From Branchiostoma floridae (Eukaryota; Chordata; Leptocardii; Amphioxiformes; Branchiostomatidae): a stretch of DNA of 64,000 nucleotides. The notes below the pieces were generated by a model, which was not told where the DNA came from, did not search any database, and saw only the letters and a program-made list of their open reading frames with translations. The translations under genes and the position numbers were made by a program. The stretch lies in contig NC_049990.1 in assembly GCF_000003815.2 (NCBI RefSeq), positions 15,432,856 to 15,496,855 on the forward strand. Direction: 5' to 3'. Position 1 is the stretch's first letter. Each line of letters begins with the position of its first letter. Shown here piece by piece: positions 23,801-35,842 of the stretch.

Positions 23801-23934
23801 AACTTGAGTACAGTGCCACATTGTCCTTGTCTGTCCAAAAAGCAAAAAAGATGTGACACAGTTATTACTACGCAGATCAAACTATCGATCAAATCATCAA
23901 TCAAGCAATATTCCTGTCCCTTGCACTTACTGGG

Positions 23935-24360
23935 GATTATGGATATTAAAGAAAAGTCTGACTTATAATTTGATCTACCTACAGTGGCATATATAAGACT
24001 TTCAATTCAGTTCATCGTCCATGTGAACTTGCACATTTGAATATTATACAATATTTAGATCATCTACGGATATTATCGGTAGTAAATGATTCGTGAAGGT
24101 CATGTGTGCTAGAAAAAGCCTCCAACCGTTTCAAGATGTTTGAAACATTGTCGCTCAGCCTGCCATTATTTGAATGTGGCTTGTAAAAGAAAGAGACAAG
24201 CTCTTGTTAAAGAGCAAGGACACTATGATGAAAAGCTATATAGTCTTCTTTAAGCCTTTTGAGATGCCCACCAATAGTTGAAAAGGTTTCCGGTTTTAGT
24301 TTCGGTTCGCGACATTTCCGATAAGATCATGAGGTGTTTGAGAACAACCGTGTCGTCCTA
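23935..24360 (-). repeat. Spacer module, inverted copy
   Basis: Similar to 18666-19140, including AGTCTGACTTATAATTTGATC and AAAGCCTCCAACCGTTTCAA. It ends in a fragment of the 47-bp unit. Confidence 0.65.
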
Positions 24361-24604
24361 GACACAATGGGATCATTGACCGACATTTCTAACAAGAATG
24401 GCGACCATTTATCCCTTGATGTCCAGCAAGTCCTGTCCCTGTTGCTGAAAACCTAGTAGCTGTCAGCGAATCCATTACTTGTTTTATAGTATGTAGTTAC
24501 AACGCTAGCCCTTAATGATAACCTCTGGGTAGTTGAATGCCCCGGCTACATTTGTTATAAAGCCAAATAAATATTTGATACGGCCAAATAAATCAAATAT
24601 AGCC

Positions 24605-25128
24605 AAGTCCCTGGTACTGAATGACGGACAGTGATCTCTTGGTGTCCAGTCCTGTCCCTTGTACTGAATGACGGACAGTGATCCCTTGGTGTCCAGTCCT
24701 GTCCCTGGTACTGAATGACGGACAGTGATCCCTTGGTGTCCAGTCCTGTCCCTGGTGCTGAATGACGGACAGTGATCCCTTGGTGTCCAGTCCTGTCCCT
24801 GGTGCTGAATGGCGGACATTGATCCCTTGGTGTCCAGTCCTGTCCCTGGTACTGAATGACGGACAGTGATCCCTTGGTGTCCAGTCCTGTCCCTTGTACT
24901 GAATGACGGACAGTGATCTCTTGGTGTCCAGTCCCTCCCTTGTACTGAATGACGGACAGTGATCCCTTGGTGTCCAGTCCTGTCTCTGGTACCGAATGAC
25001 GGACAGTGATCCCTTGGTGTCCAGTCCTGTCTCTGGTACCGAATGACGGACAGTGATCCCTTGGTGACTAGTCCTGTCCCTGGTACTGAATGACGGACAG
25101 TGATCCCTTAATGACTAATCCTGTCCCT
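24605..25128 (-). repeat. 47-bp minisatellite array, reverse (about 11 units)
   Basis: Highly regular units of 47 bp with small variants (GACTAGTCC and GTACCGAATG forms). It ends in a GA-rich tract. Confidence 0.92.
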
Positions 25129-25700
25129 GGAGAGAGAGAGAGGGAGAGAGGGAGAGAGAGAGAGGGAGAGAGAGAGTAGCAGATGGCTCACTAGAGACAG
25201 AAATAGATCGTGGCAGATGTGGTGACAGTGTCTCAGCAAATCTTGACCTTTTCTTTTCCAAAACCTTGATTTTGAATTATTTAAGAATCTGTTCAGATGA
25301 TATCGGTAATGGATTCATGAAGGTCATGTGTGCTGTAAAGGGCCACCTATTAAGATGTAGGAAGATATTAAATCCTTATCACTTACCCAGCCATTATTTG
25401 ACTATAGCTCGTGAAAGATAAGACAGAATAACAAAGAGAGGGAGGGCGGAAAAGAATGTCAGTGTGTGGGAGCCTTAATTCCTATCACTTAGGATGAATA
25501 CCAATATACGACGTTCTTGCAGCTAGACTATACCAAACATTACCTTAGCAAGCTCAGGTTTAAGAGTAAAGGCACTGGTATTAGTATATATGTTGTTCTT
25601 GAAGCATTTTATCTTTACCTTGCCTACGCAAGACAGAACTTTCAAAGGTTCCTAGTTTTAGTTTCCTGGTTTTAGTTTCGCGACATTTGTTATAAAGCCG
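25129..25700 (-). repeat. GA tract plus spacer module (1239-bp duplication, left copy)
   Basis: From GTAGCAGATGGCTCAC (25176) to about 25670 this is nearly identical to 26415-26905, an offset of 1239 bp. Confidence 0.85.
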
Positions 25701-25737
25701 AATAAATCTTTTCATACGGCCAAATAAATCAAATATA

Positions 25738-26365
25738 ACCCTCGGTGACCAGCCAAGTCCCTGGTACTGAATGACAGACAGTGATCCCTTGGTGACCAGT
25801 CCTGTCCCTGGTACTGAATGACGGACAGTGATCCCTTGGTGTCCAGTCCTGTCCCTGGTACTGAATGACGGACAGTGATCCCTTGGTGACCAGTCCTGTC
25901 CCTGGTACTGAATGACGGACAGTGATCCCTTGGTGACTAGTCCTGTCCCTGGTACTGAATGACGGACAGTTATCCCTCGGTGTCCAGTTCTGTCCCTGGT
26001 AATGAATGAGAGACAGTGATCCCTCGGTGACCAGTCCTGTCCCTTGTACTGAATGACGGACAGTTATCCCTCGGTGTCCAGTTCTGTCCCTGGTAATGAA
26101 TGAGAGACAGTGATCCCTCGGTGACCAGTCCTGTCCCTTGTACTGAATGACGGACAGTGATCCCTTGGTGACTAGTCCTGTCCCTGGTACTGAATGACGG
26201 ACAGTTATCCCTCGGTGTCCAGTTCTGTCCCTGGTAATGAATGAGAGACAGTGATCCCTCGGTGACCAGTCCTGTCCCTTGTACTGAATGACGGACAGTG
26301 ATCCCTTTGTGTCCAGTCCTGTCTCTGGTACCGAATGACGGACAGTGATCCCTCGGTGTTGAGTC
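25738..26365 (-). repeat. 47-bp minisatellite array, reverse (about 13 units), with higher-order units
   Basis: TATCCCTCGG marks recur at 25971, 26065 and 26206, spaced 94 and 141 bp (two and three units), showing multi-unit repeats. The 249-codon minus-strand frame across it exists only because no unit has a stop in any of the three frames on that strand. Confidence 0.92.
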
Positions 26366-26371
26366 ATGTGT

Positions 26372-26402
<31 letters not shown>

Positions 26403-26930
26403 GGGAGAGAGGGAGTAGCAGATGGCTCACTAGAGACAGAAATAGATCGTGGCAGATGTGGTGACAGTGTCTCAGCAAATCTTGAACTTTTCTTTTCCAA
26501 AACCTTGATTTTGAATTATTTAAGAATCTGTTCAGATGATATCGGTAATGGATTCATGAAGGTCATGTGTGCTGTAAAGGGCCACCTATTAAGATGTAGG
26601 AAGATATTAAATCCTTATCACTTACCCAGCCATTATTTGACTATAGCTCGTGAAAGATAAGACAGAATAACAAAGAGAGGGAGGGCGGAAAAGAATGTCA
26701 GTGTGTGGGAGCCTTAATTCCTATCACTTAGGATGAATACCAATATACGACGTTCTTGCAGCTAGACTATACCAAACATTACCTTAGCAAGCTCAAGTTT
26801 AAGAGTAAAGGCACTGGTATTAGTATATATGTTGTTCTTGAAGCAGTTTACCTTTACTTGGCCTACGCAAGACAGAACTTTCAAAGGTTCCTGGTTTTAG
26901 TTTCTGTTCACGACATTTCTGAAGAGAGAT
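26372..26930 (-). repeat. GA tract plus spacer module (1239-bp duplication, right copy)
   Basis: Nearly identical partner of 25176-25670. The few differences (for example GACCTTTTC against GAACTTTTC) point to a recent duplication or to conversion. Confidence 0.85.
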
Positions 26931-26999
26931 CCAATCCCGATCTCTCCTGTTAACAGGTACAGGTATACCAAAGCATTTTCTCTTGCAAGTAATTCAGCA

Positions 27000-27420
27000 G
27001 CAGGGACATGACAGGACTGGACACCAAGGGATCACTGACCGTCATTCATTCATTTTTTTTCTATGACGGACAGTACTGTTCCCTCGATAACAAGGAATGT
27101 CCCTGGTGCAGAATGACGGACAGTAGTGATCCCTTGATGTCCAGTCCTGACCCTGGTACTGAATTGCGAACAGTGAAGACCGATCTGGACCGATGGAAGG
27201 AAGACGACAAATGGCAATTCAACGGTCAAATATTGCGGCCAGTGATCCCTTGGTGTCAAGTCCTGTCCCTTGTACTGAGTGACAGACAGTGATCCCTTGG
27301 TGTCCAGTCCTGTCCCTGGTAGAGAATGACAGACAGTGATCCCTTGGTGTCCAGTCCTGTCCCTTGTACTTAGTGACAGACAGTGACCCCTTTGTGTCCA
27401 GTTCTCTTGTGCTGTATCAC
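27000..27420. repeat. 47-bp units, mixed orientation
   Basis: One forward unit (27010-27050), then reverse units from 27110 with a unique 80-bp insert at 27165-27245. Confidence 0.75.
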
Positions 27421-27651
27421 TTGTAAGAGAAGATACTCGAGAGATTGGGTTTGGATCTCTCTATAGAAATGTCGCAAACCAGGACCCTTTAACGTTGAGT
27501 CATGTGCAAACCAAGTAAAGAAAAAGGACTTCAAGAACACTATAGATGATAATACCAGTGTCTTTTCTGTTTAACACGAGTTTGCTAAGGTAAAGTTTGG
27601 TATAGTCTAGTTCCACGTTCTTCGCACTCCTACACACTGACACATGCATTC

Positions 27652-27751
<100 letters not shown>

Positions 27752-28049
27752 CGTTTGCAAGAGATGATACTATAGTATACTACTGCTGGTTTACACGAGA
27801 GAATAAGTCTGGATCTCTCTTCAGAAATGTCGCGAACCGAAACTAAAAGCAGTAACCTTTGAAAGTTCTGTCATGTAAAAGCCAAGAAAAGGTAAAGAGG
27901 CTTCAAGAACACTATAGATGGTAATACCAGTGTCAAAAAACACTGGCTGTTATTCATTCGATATCAAGGGATCTCTGCCCGTTATCCTTGTTTGAAATGA
28001 CGGTCAGTGACCCCTTGGTGTCTAGTACTGTCTCTAGTGCTGAAATACT

Positions 28050-28610
28050 TGCAAGGAAACTACTGTCCTTTCAAACATAGCAGGATCTTATCGAAAATGT
28101 CGCGAACCGAAACAAAAACCATAAACCTTTTCAACTAGTATTCGATGTCTTAAAAGACTTAAAGTAGACTATACAGGTTAGCACCATATTGTTTTGCTGT
28201 TTAACAAGAGCTTGCTAAAGTAAAAGTTTTTTTTTATATTCTAGCTGCACGTCGATGTGCATTGGTGGGAGGGAATTAAGGTTCCGACACACAATCGGAC
28301 TTACGCCTCCCTCTTTCGTAAGCCATATCAAAATAATGGTAGACTGAGCGACAAGGGTTTAAACATCTTCAAAGGGTTGGAGGCTTTGTCTAGCACACAT
28401 GACCTTCATGGACTATTTACCGATAGCACCTGCAGGGACTCTTTCTAAGTCTTGTATACTCAAAGATTCTGGGAAATCGCCAATTTTGCACGGACAATTG
28501 CTGCACAGTACGTTACATGTATGCCTCTGTCAGCATTAGTCAGATTGTAAGTCAAGTGTAAGTCAAAGACTTTCCTATGATATTTTTAATCTTCTTAAAG
28601 CAACATTTTG
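28050..28610 (+). repeat. Spacer module, forward copy
   Basis: AAAATGTCGCGAACCGAAAC through ATATTTTTAATCTTCTTAAA. It is followed immediately by a forward 47-bp array, so the order is array-spacer-array. Confidence 0.7.
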
Positions 28611-28621
28611 CACAATTTGTC

Positions 28622-29090
28622 CTTTATTCAGCACCAGGGACAGGACTGGACACCAAGGGATCACTGTCCGTCATTCAGCACCAGGGACAGGACTGGACAC
28701 CGAGGGAACACTGGCCGTCATTCAGTACCAGGGACAGGACTGGTTACTAAGGGATCACTGTCCGTCATTCAGTACCATGGACAGGACTGGACACCAAGGG
28801 ATCACTGTCCGTCATTCAGTACCATGGACAGGACTGGTCACCTAGGGATCACTTTCCGTCATTCAGTACCAGGGACAGGACTGGTTACCAAGGAATCACT
28901 GTCCGTTATTCAGCACTAAGGACAGGACTGGACACAAAGGGATATCTGACCGTCATCTAGTACTAAGGACAGGACTGGACACCGATCACTGTCCGTCATT
29001 CAGTACCAGTGACAGGACTGGACACCAAGGAATCACTGACCGTCATTCAGCACCAGAGACAGGACTGGACACCAAGGGATCACTGTCAAA
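28622..29090 (+). repeat. 47-bp minisatellite array, forward (about 10 units)
   Basis: Same unit as at 11748-11995, with GGTTACTAAGG and GGTCACCTAGG variants. It marks the right end of the composite satellite. Confidence 0.92.
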
Positions 29091-31014
29091 ACAAACCAAT
29101 TTGTATTTAAAAAAAAACTTTTTGAATAACCTCTAGTTGGAAAGTGAATTAATCATGGAGAACTTATGTTGAAATATGTCTCTCGTTTTAGTTTCCGACA
29201 AAGAAGTTGAAACAAACCCACTTTCTTACCTAAAATGATATCATTCTATGGCAACTTTAGAAATGTCTGCAACTAATCAGATCAAATTCTTAAACATGGC
29301 ATTCCTTTATTTCTATTTTGTAATATTTATCAATATTTACAACAATTTTAAATTACAATAATAATTTCCTAACAAATATCATTGAAAACCCGTATTGGAA
29401 TGATCTCACGAAAAGTGAGATAATCATGGATAACCTGATAAAATGTCACTGGTTTTAGTTTCCACTCAAAAATTTACAGAAACTGATGCTAAGTACAACT
29501 AACACCAATAGCATAATCTCCTGTCTATCAATAGTGAACTTAAAACCCAGATAAAAAGGCACGTAACACTAGTATCTTTCCTTGCATTAGGCTTATCCGT
29601 TAAAGTATCCTGCAGACTGAAGTTGTCTCGGTTCACGACATTTCAGGAAAAGGTCTGCTATTCTCTTTTATCTAGAGGTAATCCTGGTAATTCATAAATC
29701 TTCTGTCTATCACAATATCAAATTGGCCACAAACATGTATCTAGTATCACTGTACCAAATGAGCTTTGCCAAAGATTTTTAGTGTCTTAAAATTTTTTGA
29801 GTTTGAGTGTTGTAAGAGACAGAGAAGAATAGAAAGATGCTGTAGCATATCAAAGAGCATGTTCAAAGGGTTTCGTATGTTAGGCCGATGCTGTGTTATC
29901 GGTTGCGGCCCTGACAAAATTAGAGTCTTTTTTTTCTTTTCTTCCAGATTTCAACCAAAACTTCCGTTTAATAATGCGCCAAATGCACTCAAGTGCCAAG
30001 AAAACTGGTATTTTCAACGCTGTGTTCTATTTGTAAAGGTACACATTGCGCTAGTATAAAGTGAACCGTAAGCAGCAAATGACGCAGCATTTGGTACAGA
30101 AGTGCGGAAACGTGTTGAAAAACGATTGTACGTGATATTCAGAACTCAGATATTAGTTCAAAAATTCCATGTTCCTTGCCAGCCTTATAGTTCGACATCA
30201 AAAAACTATGGTCGGCAGTTTTTTGGTAGAATTTGTTATTTTGGTTATTGGTTATATTGGTTATAAAATTTGGTAGAATTACTTATTCATTTTAGTTCAT
30301 GGTTGTTTTGACTGTACGCTGGAGGCGTCGGGCTTGTAAAGTATGTATTATCCTGTTGTCCACTCCTCTCAAATCTCATTCTGTGAATCTCAATAAATAA
30401 ATCAATAAATTGGTCAAGTAACGAAAGCGCAGCATTTTTTCCTAAGGCCTTAACTTAAGAAACTGAATCTACTTGTTGATAGTCAGTGCGCTTACAGTGC
30501 AAAGCCAAGCCGTAGCTGGGCCTTACTCTCCGTTTACTCGAGATCAAGCCCGGGGCACGTCCACAACTTATGTTATTCCAATGGATTGTAGAAAAGGTCG
30601 CCACGATTGTACAGGCTTTGGGGGGCAAATACTTGGATACTTAATTCAGTCCATTCGCTATCTTACATAAATGTGTAAATAGCTAATCTTACTGGACTTC
30701 AAAACGTTACAACGCGACATAAGGCATCTTGATGCTCTACATTGCTTCCAATTTAGATATCGCCACATTGTCCGAGGGCACCGTTTTCAATTCTTTTAAG
30801 AATTAAAAGTATGAGTTTCAATGATATGATTGCCAAAGTTTACAATCAAATTTGATCAAAAGAAAGTGAAAGATTTCTATGGTTATGGTTCTAAGTTGTC
30901 AAACAAGTGTCCAGAAACACATACACGTTTCTCACGCGGTGGTCATGATAGATCGAAGACGAGGTCAATGAGGCAAACAGACAAGCTTCCATTTAGTTTC
31001 CCCCAAACCACACC
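29091..31014. other. AT-rich, no gene recognised
   Basis: Isolated TTTTAGTTTCC and CGACATTTC fragments (29180, 29450, 29620) resemble the spacer, so eroded modules continue to about 29.7 kb. A possible LINE-like tail, CAATAAATAAATCAATAAAT, lies at about 30391-30411. Confidence 0.4.
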
Positions 31015-31330
31015 TGCTTCAGAATTATATCCTGGAAGAGACGGCCACTGGAGGTATATCAATCATTTGCATACAGGGTTTTCTTGCTTCAGAAGTATTC
31101 CTGGAAGAGACGGGCACTAGACGGATATCAATCATTTGCATACAGGGATTTCTTGTTCAGAGGTATTCTTGGCAGAGACGGTCACTAGACGGATATCAAT
31201 CATTTGCATACAGGGTTTTCTTGCTTCAGAAGTATTCCTGGAAGAGACGGGCACTGGAGGTATATCAATCATTTGCATACAGGGTTTTCTGCTTCAGAAT
31301 TATTTTCTGGAAGAGGCGATCACTAGACTT
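31015..31330. repeat. 69-bp tandem repeat (about 4.5 units)
   Basis: GAGACGG marks are spaced 69, 68 and 69 bp. Each unit carries GGATATCAATCATTTGCATA and an ATTTGCAT octamer-like core. The period is divisible by three, which keeps frames open. Confidence 0.9.
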
Positions 31331-31714
31331 GCGGGGGTGCAACCTCGCATTAAGAAACCGAATGAACGGATGTATGCCCCCCTAAAGTCACATGTGGATT
31401 ATACCCCCTTAACGTCACGTGTTACATAAGACTTGGGTTGTTGATAAGTTACGCAAGATAAAAACTTAATAAAATACTGTACTCAAGACACTCAAGGAAA
31501 GTTTGAGAGAAAAAAATCTAAAACCTTTACAGTTGATTGAGTATCTGGCATCTTGCGTAAATTTCCTTGCTGTTTCAGTAAAAGGATATACTTTTACAGG
31601 GAGGGGTTGCTAGTCCTTCACTTTAACGTGCTCGAGGCACCTCCTTCAACAAGGGCCCAAAATTTTACGCCCCTTCCGAAAGACGAAAGGATTTGAACAG
31701 GGTCCCACAGTCAT
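31331..31714. other. No gene; fragment of a dispersed repeat
   Basis: GTGCTCGAGGCACCTCCTTC near 31629 relates to blocks at 36170 and 44940. Confidence 0.4.
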
Positions 31715-32010
31715 ACTTTTGTCACAATTTGAAAAGGGGCCCTGTCGGGCAGTTCACGGGCTGTTTTGGGCATGTTCGTGCGTTACCCCTACGTAGCCCC
31801 ATTGGACATCACGCAGCTACCGGGCTAGAGTTTGACCCGGCCAGGTCCCAGATTTTTTTTAAACCTGGAATTAAAATCAATCCGGGACCAGGTGACTAAA
31901 ACACGCCGTGACATACCCGTAGAGTATCTCTACGGTATCCGACAGTTCATACGGACAAATGTGTCGCTTCGGAGCCCGGTCGGGGCTACATCCCCTACGG
32001 TCGCCGGCCG
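31715..32010 (+). repeat. GC-rich dispersed repeat, copy 2
   Basis: Ordered blocks GGGCAGTTCACGGGCTGTTTT, CCCCTACGTAGCCCCA, CCGGCCAGGTCCCAGATTTT-like and GTCGCTTCGGAGCCCGGTCGG-like match copies at 5994 and 41845; quoted blocks are given only by their key positions. Confidence 0.6.
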
Positions 32011-32232
32011 AATTGAGACCAAAGCATTACCAACTACAAAGTGTAAGTAAAACCAAATGTGTGAGAGCCACTATGTACAAACGGAAGGGAATGACATTCG
32101 ATGAACACAAGCAACCTTTACAAATCTCCCTTCAACACAGATACAAAAGGTTACTTTCACTTAAACTTAATCCCAGGTGTGACAAGTAAAGCCTTTCATA
32201 ATGCGAAGGGATTAAGATATTAACCCAATGCA

Positions 32233-33710
32233 CTTTTACTAGTAAAATAATGTGATAGAGGGGTACTTTCACATTATTTCACTAATAGATATAATCTAAA
32301 TTTCTCTTACTAGTAAAATAATGGCATAGAGGGGTGATATCACATTATTTCACTAATAGACACAATCTTTGTACTCTCACTAGTACAATAATGGAATAGA
32401 GGGGTGCTATCACATTATGTCACTAATAGACACAATCACTGTACTCTCACTAGTACAATAATGGAATAGAGGGGTGCTATCACATTATTTCACTAATAGA
32501 CACAATCTTTGTACTCTCACTAGTACAATAATGGAATAGAGGGGTGCTATCACATTATTTCACTAATAGACACAATCATTGTACTCTTACTAGTACAATA
32601 ATGGAATAGAGGGGTGCTATCACATTATGTCACTAATAGACACAATCACTGTACTCTCACTAGTACAATAATGGAATAGAGGGGTGCTATCACATTATTT
32701 CACTAATAGACACAATCATTGTACTCTCACTAGTACAATAATGGAATATAGGGGTGCTATCACATTATTTTACTAATAGACACAATCTTTGTACTCTTAC
32801 AAGTACAATAATGGAATAGAGGGGTGCTATCACATTATTTCACTAATAGACACAATCTTAATTTCTCTTACTAGTACAATAATGGCATAGAGGGTTGCTA
32901 TCACATTATTTCACTAATAGACACAATCTTAATTTCTCTTACTAGTGAAATAATGGGATAGAGGGGTGCTATCACATTATTTCACTAATAGACAATCTTA
33001 ATTTCTCTTACTAGTGAAATAATGGCATAGAGGGGTGCTATCACATTATTTCACTAATAGACACAATCATTGTACTCTTACTAGTAAAATGATGGGATAG
33101 GGGGTGCTATCACATTACTTCACTATTAGACACAATTTTAATTTCTCTTACTAGTGAAATAATGGCATAGAGGGGTGCTATCACATTATTTCACTAATAG
33201 ACACAATCATTGTACTCTTACTAGTAAAATGATGGGATAGGGGGTGCTATCACATTACTTCACTATTAGACACAATCTTAATTTCTCTTACTAGTGAAAT
33301 AATGGCATAGAGGGGTGCTATCACATTATTTCACTAATAGACACAATCATTGTACTCTTACTAGTAAAATGATGGGATAGGGGGTGCTATCACATTACTT
33401 CACTATTAGACACAATTTTAATTTCTCTTACTAGTGAAATAATGGCATAGAGGGGTGCTATCACAATATTTCACTAATAGACACAATCTTAATTTCTCTT
33501 ACTAGTGAAATAATGGGATAGAGGGGTGCTATCACATTACTTCACTAATAGACACAATCATTGTACTCCTACTAGTAAAATAATGGGATAGAGGGGTGCT
33601 ATCATTTTATTTCACTAATAAACACAATTACTCTAACTAGTGAAATAATGTGGTAGAGGGTGCTATCACATTAGTAAACTAGTAAGCTTCCGTACTTCTT
33701 ACTAGTACAA
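32233..33710 (+). repeat. 70-bp palindromic satellite, 21 units
   Basis: AGGGGTG marks recur every 70 bp (32401, 32471, 32541, 32611 and so on). Each unit is itself an inverted repeat: CTAGTGAAATAATG and CATTATTTCACTA flank an ATAG-AGGGGTG-CTAT core, so one unit can fold into a hairpin of roughly 20 bp. The unit types TAGTACAATAATGG, TAGTGAAATAATGG and TAGTAAAATGATGG are grouped along the array. Confidence 0.95.
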
Positions 33711-34287
33711 AAAATGAACGTGATAAGGGTTGGTGAGAGGGCGAGTTTAAGTTATTACACGGCTGTCGCCATGCTGCTGGATGAACACGTGGGCAACACG
33801 TTTTGGGCCCTACGTATACTGTTATAATCCTGTTGGAACTTTGCACGAAACTATAGGTCGTTGGGTTTTACGGGAGAAGGAAAAAGACAAGAAAAAAAGG
33901 CGCAAAATCTACACAGACTGGGGCGCTTACATCTGCTTGGTGAACACAGCAGCCGTACATCAATTCGTTGAAAGGCAAGAAAAGGGCCAGTTGAATAAAT
34001 CGGTGTATGATTGTCATTGCGTAGAATTTTTAGATGTACAAGGTCATTAAACCATTCATTCATTCATTCATTCATTCATTCATTCATTCAATCAAGACAT
34101 AACGCGGGGCTTTACATCCAACTAGATTTAGATGTAACCAGAAAGGTCAGAAGGAAGGAAAGTGTGTAGTCTACGAGTTGCAAGATATACAGAGAACCTG
34201 TCAGAAAACTAGAAAAGCGAAGGAGGGGCAACCCCCCCCCCACACACACACACCCCGAGGAGTGTCATGGTGTCAATATGAATTGAA
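33711..34287. other. Unique spacer between inverted satellite arrays
   Basis: Contains an 89-codon plus-strand frame (33781-34050) without a recognised domain, a CATT microsatellite (34053-34090), and a C-run followed by ACAC (about 34233-34253). Confidence 0.45.
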
Positions 34288-34620
34288 ATTGTCTTTAAGT
34301 GAAAGGATATGATGGCACCGCTCTATCACATTATTAAGGTGTCTATTAGTGAAAGTATGTGATACTATTCCTCTATCACATTATTTTACTAGTAAGATAA
34401 AAAGGTTGTGTCTAATAGTGTAAGAATGTGATAGCACCCCTCTATCACATCATTTTACTAGTAAGAAAGAAGAGATGTAGTATCTACTACTGAAAGAATA
34501 TGATAGCACCCCTCTATCAAATTATTTCACTAGTAAAAGATTGAAAACTTGGTCTTATTTGTGTCTTCTAGAGAAAAAATGTGATAGCACACCTCTATCA
34601 CATTAATTCACTAGTGTATA
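34288..34620 (-). repeat. 70-bp palindromic satellite, inverted short array
   Basis: About five diverged units of the same satellite in the opposite orientation (CACCCCTCTATCACATCATT on this strand), spaced 50-80 bp. Confidence 0.88.
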
Positions 34621-34734
34621 CACAATCATTGAAATAACCGCTCGAAAACAATTCATCACAACTTTTTCAACTATCACGTTTTCTGTCCTAAAATACTAGT
34701 CAGGACAAAATAAATGTGTTAGATAATCAAGTCT

Positions 34735-34990
34735 CCCAATTTTCATTTCTTTCCGGCACGTTTCTTTACTTATCCATATGATTTCTCTCTTTCATTTTGT
34801 TTTCTTTTATTTTCATTTGTTGTTCCTACATTGGCTTTATACTCTATCCTCCTTTCTTGCCTATTTTGAAATCTTTGGATTAAGATATTAACCCAATTTT
34901 CGTTTTTTCCTGCTCTCTACTTATCCATAATTTCTCTCTTTCATTTTTTTTCTTTGTAGTTCCTGAATTGGCTTATGCTTTTAGGCTCTC
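34735..34990. repeat. Pyrimidine-rich tandem duplication
   Basis: CTTATCCATA...ATTTCTCTCTTTCATTTT...TTGTTCCT occurs twice (about 34769-34845 and 34920-34985). Between them, 34877-34897 repeats 32209-32229 exactly. Confidence 0.6.
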
Positions 34991-35221
34991 TTACTCTAAC
35001 ATTAAGCACACAAAGGCAATGTTGATTATCTTGAGTGTGTGTTAATGCCACTACTAGGGCAATAATCCCAGAACAGCTTTAAAGTATGAATCAAAGAAAC
35101 CGATCGATCCATTTGCAGTTATCAAAGTGCACGTGGGTTAAACTGGACCAAGTCTGTTGGCGATAAACAAAATTGCGTCAACTTTGACGTGCGACGCATA
35201 AGCCATTGAAGCCCAGAAGAG

Positions 35222-35381
35222 TAATCTCCAAGCAGATCTTTCGAGGCATAAGACCGTATTATAAGCTGGGGAATGAGTTTAGCCGGCATAGGATTAAAGT
35301 GCACTTTACTCCTCTGCCGGCTAAACTCCTTCCCCAACTTATGATACTGTCTTATGCCACGGAAGATCTGCTTGGATATTA
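35222..35381. mobile_element. 160-bp spacerless palindromic transposon with 8-bp target duplication
   Basis: The two halves (35222-35301 and 35302-35381) are inverted copies with 9 mismatches, centred on AAAGTGCACTTT. CAGAAGAG flanks both sides exactly (35214-35221 and 35382-35389). An 8-bp duplication fits hAT-type or a similar transposase. Because it is a palindrome, both strands show nearly the same peptide frame; that is not evidence of coding. Confidence 0.88.
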
Positions 35382-35842
35382 CAGAAGAGAGCAGGGTCAC
35401 TGAATTTAATAATATATATACAATGATTAGAATGCCACCAAGAAGAGATTTGCAGTGATAAGAAATTGTTTTGCATCATAGTTCGTGTAATAGTATATTC
35501 ATATAGATTTCTTAGGACTTGAATGGTGTATTCTGTAGCTGTGATATACTTTGAGCCTTACATCTTCCGTTATGACCTCAACAAATGTTCACTGAAACAA
35601 AAAAACCTTGAAACTTACATTTTACGGAATAAAGGCAGCTTTTGTCGCATGTTTGACGCCCATTTGCCTATTTCTGTGATGTTCTTTACATCCTGTACAA
35701 GGCAAAAACATCTGCAGGGTACCATAAAAACGCTTGGCTCGTAGGCGACAATGGCTCAATAGAAGAGCAGCGTGAAAAACACACCCTAACGCAAATGAGA
35801 AGGACGAAAAATGAGCATTCCTTGTTTTAAGAAAATGACTAG

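Noticed and set aside
25729-26478. 249-codon minus-strand reading frame
   Set aside because: It runs wholly through the 47-bp array. Since 47 is not a multiple of three, the frame cycles through all three frames of a unit that lacks stops; no start context, domain or non-repeat sequence.
32233-33710. CRISPR-like array of palindromic repeats
   Set aside because: The whole 70-bp unit is repeated, with no variable spacers; eukaryotic satellite.
33781-34050. 89-codon plus-strand frame between inverted satellite arrays as a transposase
   Set aside because: No transposase motif, lysine-rich low-complexity middle and no catalytic residues recognised.
35122-35403. Similar peptides encoded on opposite strands as a gene pair
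   Set aside because: The similarity follows from the palindromic transposon; flanking residues do not match and there is no coding evidence.
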